DNA of 8,962 bases, from assembly GCA_017999015.1 (NCBI GenBank), contig JAGOBZ010000114.1, forward strand, positions 1-8,962, given 5' to 3'. The notes under the pieces are model-generated. The model saw only the letters and a list, made by a program, of their open reading frames with translations. It ran no database searches and was not told where the DNA came from. Positions 6,723-8,962 of this stretch are shown here, piece after piece. The DNA comes from Kiritimatiellia bacterium. Lineage in GTDB: Bacteria > Verrucomicrobiota > Kiritimatiellia > RFP12 > UBA1067. Position 1 is the stretch's first letter; each line of letters opens with the position of its first letter. The translations under genes were made by a program, and so were the position numbers.

Positions 6723-7033
6723 GGCTGCGTCGCCGACCGCAGCGGCAACCTCTTCAAGACCTCTTCAGCCCCCTCAGCATAGAACTTGTCCTCATCCGGA
6801 GCAAGTTCGCGGAGCAGTCGCAAAAACTCACCGGCGTGAACGCGCTCTTCGTCAGCAATATCCGTAAGCACCTCAACCGCGAGTTTGTTGTCCGTTGATT
6901 CTGCAAGTTGCATGTACAACTGAATAGCCTCGTATTCTGCGGCGACCATGAAACGGATCGCCCTGACAAGCTCCGCAGACGTAAGTTTCCTGTCACTCGC
7001 CTTCACTGAAAAGACGGTTCCGAATTCCGGCAT
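6707..7033 (-). CDS. Encapsulated-ferritin-like (EncFtn family) diiron protein, altered C-terminus
   Basis: 108-residue, mostly helical ferritin-like protein of the short, half-ferritin type seen as encapsulin cargo and in anaerobes. The putative iron ligands E33 (AAEYEA), E63 and H66 (DEERVHAGEF) have the same 30- and 33-residue spacings as E32, E62 and H65 of Rhodospirillum EncFtn. It probably oxidises and stores iron or detoxifies peroxide, as a multimer. Residues 1 to about 95 look native; the last 14 or so (after EEVLK) are read out of frame from the thioredoxin gene, so the natural tail, normally a few more charged residues, has been replaced. The ATG has AAGGAG 8 nt upstream after a 45-nt AT-rich spacer. 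No encapsulin shell gene is present in the window. Confidence 0.85.
   Translation of the reverse strand: MPEFGTVFSVKASDRKLTSAELVRAIRFMVAAEYEAIQLYMQLAESTDNKLAVEVLTDIADEERVHAGEFLRLLRELAPDEDKFYAEGAEEVLKRLPLRSATQPWSQR
6748..6767. repeat. 9-bp direct repeat at the ferritin/thioredoxin junction
   Basis: ACCTCTTCA occurs at 6748-6756 and again at 6759-6767, two bases apart. On the coding strand (TGAAGAGGT) the right-hand copy encodes part of the ferritin EEV and the left-hand copy part of the thioredoxin EEV. The repeat sits exactly where homology switches from one gene to the other. Confidence 0.75.
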
Positions 7034-7078
7034 GTCTGTTCTCCTTGTTTGATTGTTTTTTGTGTTTACTTATTGGCT

Positions 7079-7258
7079 CTAAAACTGCCCCGTTCGCAAC
7101 AAGACGAGCGTGCAGGCCTCGTAAACGGCAAAGCCCGCCACCTCATCGATGGTTGGATGGACGGGGTACGGGGCATGCCCTTTCTCCCGAAGCAAAAGAA
7201 CCGCCTGATGACTGTATCGTTCCGGGTTATTACTGGCTCCGACCACCGCCACATTCAT
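7079..7258 (-). pseudogene. CoA-binding (Rossmann) protein with internal deletion
   Basis: A 59-codon frame with both ends of a CoA_binding_2/YccU-type protein but no middle. The N-terminus is intact: VAVVGASNNPERYS (3-16) is the nucleotide-binding loop, followed by LLREKGH and PVHPTIDEV. After GFAVY it jumps directly to EACTLVLLRTGQF, the typical C-terminal end of this family. Full-length relatives have about 120 residues, so roughly 60 residues are absent, in frame. The start is clear: ATG at 7258 with GGAGGG upstream, one base after the PanD stop. The truncated product keeps only a small part of the fold. A short ancestral repeat at GxAVY could have mediated the loss (inference), or the assembly may be collapsed here. 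Confidence 0.75.
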
Positions 7259-7259
7259 G

Positions 7260-7568
7260 TCATCCCTCCCCTTCAAGTACAGGCTGCCCCCGCTGCGGCA
7301 CCACACGGCGGTTTTGCGTGTCTACATAAACGGTCTGGCTTTTGAAAGCCGCGCACTCCGCCCCCAATACGACAGCATAGGTCAGAACAATCACCGTGTC
7401 GCCGACCTGACCGGTACGTGCCGCAGCTCCGCGCAAGCTGACCGTACCGGAGCCTGCGGGCGCTTCAATCGCGTACGTCACGATTCGATCTCCGTTGTTG
7501 ACGTTAAGCACATGTACCTGTTCCCTCTTTAAGGTTTCAACAGATAGACTTCCATCGTGTCGCCACAC
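7260..7568 (-). pseudogene. panD: Aspartate 1-decarboxylase (PanD) fragment, N-terminus lost
   Basis: The frame from about 7535 to 7260 matches the body of the pyruvoyl enzyme that makes beta-alanine for pantothenate/CoA synthesis: EQVHVLNVNNG, TYAI, AGSG, GAAAR, VGDTVIVL, and a TVYVD end followed by about 15 extra residues. The N-terminal 20 or more residues, with the catalytic Lys and the natural start, are absent; the GTG at 7568 lies inside the preceding NifU-like fragment and lacks a ribosome binding site. An in-frame HDG-SLSV resembles the self-cleavage region (YxG-S) but coincides with the NifU-type GPCGDTMEVYL in another frame. The usual Asn of the NGAAA motif is Arg here. Probably inactive, or a product of a faulty assembly. 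Confidence 0.75.
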
Positions 7569-7663
7569 GGTCCGGTCAGCGTGGCAGCCGCCGTGGGATC
7601 GTTCATCCGCCCGGAAAATGGATCCTCCGTTCCCGAATGAAGCCCCTCTTGAGTGGGAATCAT
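7529..7663 (-). pseudogene. NifU/IscU-like Fe-S scaffold, N-terminal fragment
   Basis: A 44-codon ORF too short for most gene finders. It starts at an ATG with a strong AAAAGGAG site 5 nt upstream and contains GRMNDPTAAATLTGPCGDTMEVYL, of which the TGPCGDTMEVYL part is the signature of NifU-like iron-sulfur cluster assembly scaffolds in anaerobes. Only the first conserved cysteine (C33) remains; the later DGC and C-terminal cysteine regions are missing, because the frame stops two residues after MEVYLL and the DNA continues as PanD. The product cannot scaffold a cluster. It lies between the NifX-like and PanD genes, where an Fe-S scaffold fits the neighbourhood. Full-length relatives have about 120-150 residues. 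Confidence 0.65.
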
Positions 7664-7764
7664 TGCATCTCCTTTTTCTGCCTTTTTAAAAGACGCCGGC
7701 ATCGTAAAAGAGCCCGCTGTTCGAAAACAGCTTGCGACCGTCCAGTCCCTTCCGGTGCCTTCAT
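7660..7764 (-). CDS. 34-residue mini-ORF of unknown function
   Basis: A short ORF starting at ATG 7764 with GGGGAG 7 nt upstream, ending at a TGA that overlaps the NifU-like start by 4 nt (ATGA). The product is basic, with a Arg/Lys-rich C-terminal half (RCRRLLKRQKKEMQ), and matches nothing I recognise. Given the state of its downstream neighbours it may be another collapsed gene: only the ribosome binding site and first codons would be original. It could equally be a coupling leader peptide. The rest of the 161-bp gap up to the NifX-like stop holds nothing else evident. Confidence 0.3.
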   Translation of the reverse strand: MKAPEGTGRSQAVFEQRALLRCRRLLKRQKKEMQ

Positions 7765-7824
7765 ACTTGTTCTCCCCTCACGTCTTGCCGCATTCCCGTT
7801 CACCGGGCCACCTGCCTGCCGCCC

Positions 7825-8181
7825 TCAGTGGTCGCACGCATTCGCACCCGGATTCAATGTGCCGCCCAGATACTGCGCGACGAGATTATCCGGCGTGTCC
7901 GGCGTCAGTCCGACGGTCACGCGGATATTCTGCTCGCCGAAAAGTGCCTGGGCCCGCTGTCCCATGCCGCCCGCCAGAATCATCTCGACACCCTGTTCGG
8001 CCAGCCAGCGCGGCAGCACGCCGGGCTCATGCGGCGGCGGAACGAGATCTTCGCGGGCAGTGATCGCCCGGGCGTCCAGGTCCACGTCCACCAGCGCGAA
8101 ACGCTCGCAATGCCCGAAGTGCATGCACAGTTGCCCCTCAGCCAGAGGGATCGCGATTTTGATTTTCGTCGTGTTACTCAT
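7825..8181 (-). CDS. NifX/NifB-type dinitrogenase cofactor-like protein (ORP-like)
   Basis: Complete 118-residue protein of the dinitrogenase iron-molybdenum cofactor biosynthesis fold (NifX, NafY, orange protein). It shows the family N-terminus KIAIPL, the metal-site region MHFGHCERF (20-28), the helix-strand WLAEQGVEMILAGGMGQRA, and the conserved ending NACDH. Such proteins bind Mo-, Fe- or Cu-containing clusters without enzymatic activity; no nitrogenase is near, so a role like that of the ORP system is more likely than nitrogen fixation. The start was taken at 8181, with GGAG 7 nt upstream, and not at the in-frame codon 8202, which has no such site and adds a Lys/Arg stretch. It follows the MinD-type ATPase gene by 117 nt. 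Confidence 0.92.
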   Translation of the reverse strand: MSNTTKIKIAIPLAEGQLCMHFGHCERFALVDVDLDARAITAREDLVPPPHEPGVLPRWLAEQGVEMILAGGMGQRAQALFGEQNIRVTVGLTPDTPDNLVAQYLGGTLNPGANACDH

Positions 8182-8202
8182 TCTTTTTCTCCGTTTCCTC
8201 AT

Positions 8203-8260
8203 CTTTCAACGTTGAGCGTTCTTATCGTTAACTTGAGAGTTGAGCGTTGCTCGTTGAAAG
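8203..8260. repeat. Intergenic repeat cluster with flanking inverted arms
   Basis: GTTGAGCGTT occurs at 8211-8220 and 8240-8249. The block is bounded by CTTTCAACG (8203-8211) and its inverse CGTTGAAAG (8252-8260), so the segment can fold into a long stem-loop. The composition is more AT-rich than the flanking genes. The TTGAGCGTT-type units resemble small dispersed intergenic repeats; whether this one is dispersed cannot be seen from one copy. Confidence 0.6.
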
Positions 8261-8276
8261 TTATTCATTCGCCATT

Positions 8277-8290
8277 CCGCCGCACGGCGG
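8277..8290. terminator. GC hairpin after the MinD-type gene
   Basis: CCGCCG (8277-8282) and CGGCGG (8285-8290) are complementary around a 2-nt centre, starting 8 nt past the ATPase stop on the minus strand. No T-run follows, so full termination is doubtful; it could protect the upstream mRNA 3' end or attenuate read-through into the NifX-like gene. Confidence 0.3.
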
Positions 8291-8298
8291 GCTCGTTG

Positions 8299-8962
8299 TT
8301 ATCGGACTCCCGGACACACCGTCTCCCACACGCTTCTGATATCCAGCGCTGACGGCGCGTCGGTTTCGACGACCGCCTGTTCCGCGCGCTGAGCGGCCGT
8401 GACCGCCCGGTCGTAGCGGATGCGCCCGGCGACCGTCGCGCCGACCTTCCGCGCCGCCTGCTCGATCCGTTCGGTCATCTCGGGATTGATATCCCATTTG
8501 TTGACGCATACAAAAGTCGGCACCTCGAAATGCCGCGCCAACTGCAGCACGCGCGCCAGATCGTGCTCGCCGGACACGGTCGGCTCCGTCACCACCAGCA
8601 CGCGGTCGGCACCGGTCACCGAGGCGATCACCGGACACCCGATGCCGGGAGGGCCGTCGGTGATGATCAACGGCAAGCCCCGCTCTTTCGCCACGCGGCG
8701 GGACTCCTGCCGGACCGTCGCCACCAGCTTGCCGGAGTTTTCCGCGGCGGCGTACAGACAGGCATGGACCATAGGACCGCAGCGCGTTTCCGAGAGCATC
8801 CATTCGCCGCAGAGCCGTTCAGGGAATGCGATGGCCTGTGCCGGACAGAACCGCACGCAAACCCCGCAGCCCTCGCAGGCGACCGGGTCGACCTCATAGA
8901 GGGCTTTGCCGAACGGACGCTTCACATAGTGGATCGCGTCAAAGCGGCACAGCTCGGCGCAC
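8299..8962 (-). CDS. MinD-superfamily P-loop ATPase with inserted ferredoxin domain (5' end outside the window)
   Basis: Partial, lacking its N-terminus: the reading frame is open to the window edge and the GTG at 8925 is internal. The visible part starts within the first 4Fe-4S motif (CAELCRFDAI) and continues through a second, complete one, CEGCGVCVRFCP, then the signature region TRCGPMVHA, ENSGKLVATVR, the Walker-B-like DGPPGIGCPVIAS, VTEPTVSGEHDL and VCVNKWDIN. This is the COG1149 type of ATPase with a ferredoxin insert, as in Orp3/Orp4 of the Desulfovibrio orange protein complex, and typically found beside NifX/NifB-like genes. It probably couples ATP hydrolysis to cluster or electron transfer onto the NifX-like partner encoded next. 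The Walker A motif should lie beyond the right edge; often two such ATPase genes occur in tandem. Confidence 0.92.
   Translation of the reverse strand, partial: CAELCRFDAIHYVKRPFGKALYEVDPVACEGCGVCVRFCPAQAIAFPERLCGEWMLSETRCGPMVHACLYAAAENSGKLVATVRQESRRVAKERGLPLIITDGPPGIGCPVIASVTGADRVLVVTEPTVSGEHDLARVLQLARHFEVPTFVCVNKWDINPEMTERIEQAARKVGATVAGRIRYDRAVTAAQRAEQAVVETDAPSALDIRSVWETVCPGVR

Noticed and set aside
6707..6767. Programmed frameshift making a ferritin-thioredoxin fusion
   Set aside because: No slippery heptamer or downstream structure is evident, and the resulting thioredoxin would still lack its CxxC site, so regulation by frameshifting has no apparent purpose.
7034..7078. Promoter in the AT-rich spacer before the ferritin-like gene
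   Set aside because: No -35/-10 pair with acceptable spacing could be found; only the AAGGAG ribosome binding site is supported.
8261..8803. 180-codon minus-strand frame overlapping the MinD-type ATPase
   Set aside because: It is an alternative frame of the same strand; the ATPase frame has complete ferredoxin and ATPase motifs.
7825..8962. Nitrogenase cofactor genes, i.e. a nitrogen-fixation locus
   Set aside because: The NifX-like protein and MinD-type ATPase occur widely in non-fixing anaerobes, and no nifH, nifD, nifK, nifE, nifN or nifB is present.

Overview
The window looks like a GC-rich chromosomal segment from an anaerobic bacterium. The Tat-exported metallophosphoesterase with a C-terminal beta-rich domain, together with the set of anaerobe-type redox and Fe-S genes, suggests the Planctomycetes-Verrucomicrobia-Chlamydiae superphylum, perhaps Kiritimatiellota or Lentisphaerota. 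That assignment is inference from protein style only. No rRNA, tRNA, insertion sequence or CRISPR array was seen.

Layout. Positions 27-1535 (+) encode a complete secreted metallophosphoesterase. A 177-bp convergent spacer (1536-1712) holds a short hairpin and a near-perfect 15-bp palindrome. Everything from 1713 to the right end is on the minus strand and reads as one long, tightly spaced gene train. In transcription order it is: MinD-like ATPase with ferredoxin insertion (partial, 8962-8299); a repeat-containing spacer; NifX/orange-protein-like cofactor protein (8181-7825); a 34-codon mini-ORF (7764-7660); a beheaded NifU-like scaffold fragment (7663-7529); an aspartate decarboxylase (PanD) C-terminal fragment (7568-7260); a CoA-binding protein lacking its middle (7258-7079); an encapsulin-cargo-type ferritin-like protein (7033-6707); a thioredoxin fragment lacking its CxxC site (6722-6531); CoA-disulfide reductase with C-terminal rhodanese (6534-4834); an MBL-fold hydrolase (4791-3955); a short C_GCAxxG_C_C protein (3939-3601); an Mrp/Nbp35-type Fe-S ATPase (3581-2688); a longer C_GCAxxG_C_C protein (2663-2205); and a Tat-type Rieske-like protein (2189-1713). 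Most intact genes have clear Shine-Dalgarno sequences, and spacings are 4-nt overlaps to about 45 nt except at 7664-7824 and 8182-8298.

How they fit together. The intact genes share the theme of Fe-S cluster or metal-sulfur cofactor handling and thiol/sulfane-sulfur redox: two P-loop ATPases that carry or transfer clusters, a NifX-like cofactor binder, two cysteine-rich proteins of unknown function, a persulfide-type NAD(P)H oxidoreductase, a diiron ferritin-like protein and a Rieske protein. The MinD-ATPase plus NifX pair resembles part of the orange protein (ORP) system of sulfate reducers. A common function for the whole train is inference.

The most unusual thing is the 6.5-7.8 kb stretch. 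There, four neighbouring genes are each recognisable but missing a defined internal or terminal piece, while their ribosome binding sites or true C-termini survive. At the ferritin/thioredoxin junction a 9-bp direct repeat is visible. This is either a hot spot of small repeat-mediated deletions or a local assembly collapse; read mapping would decide.
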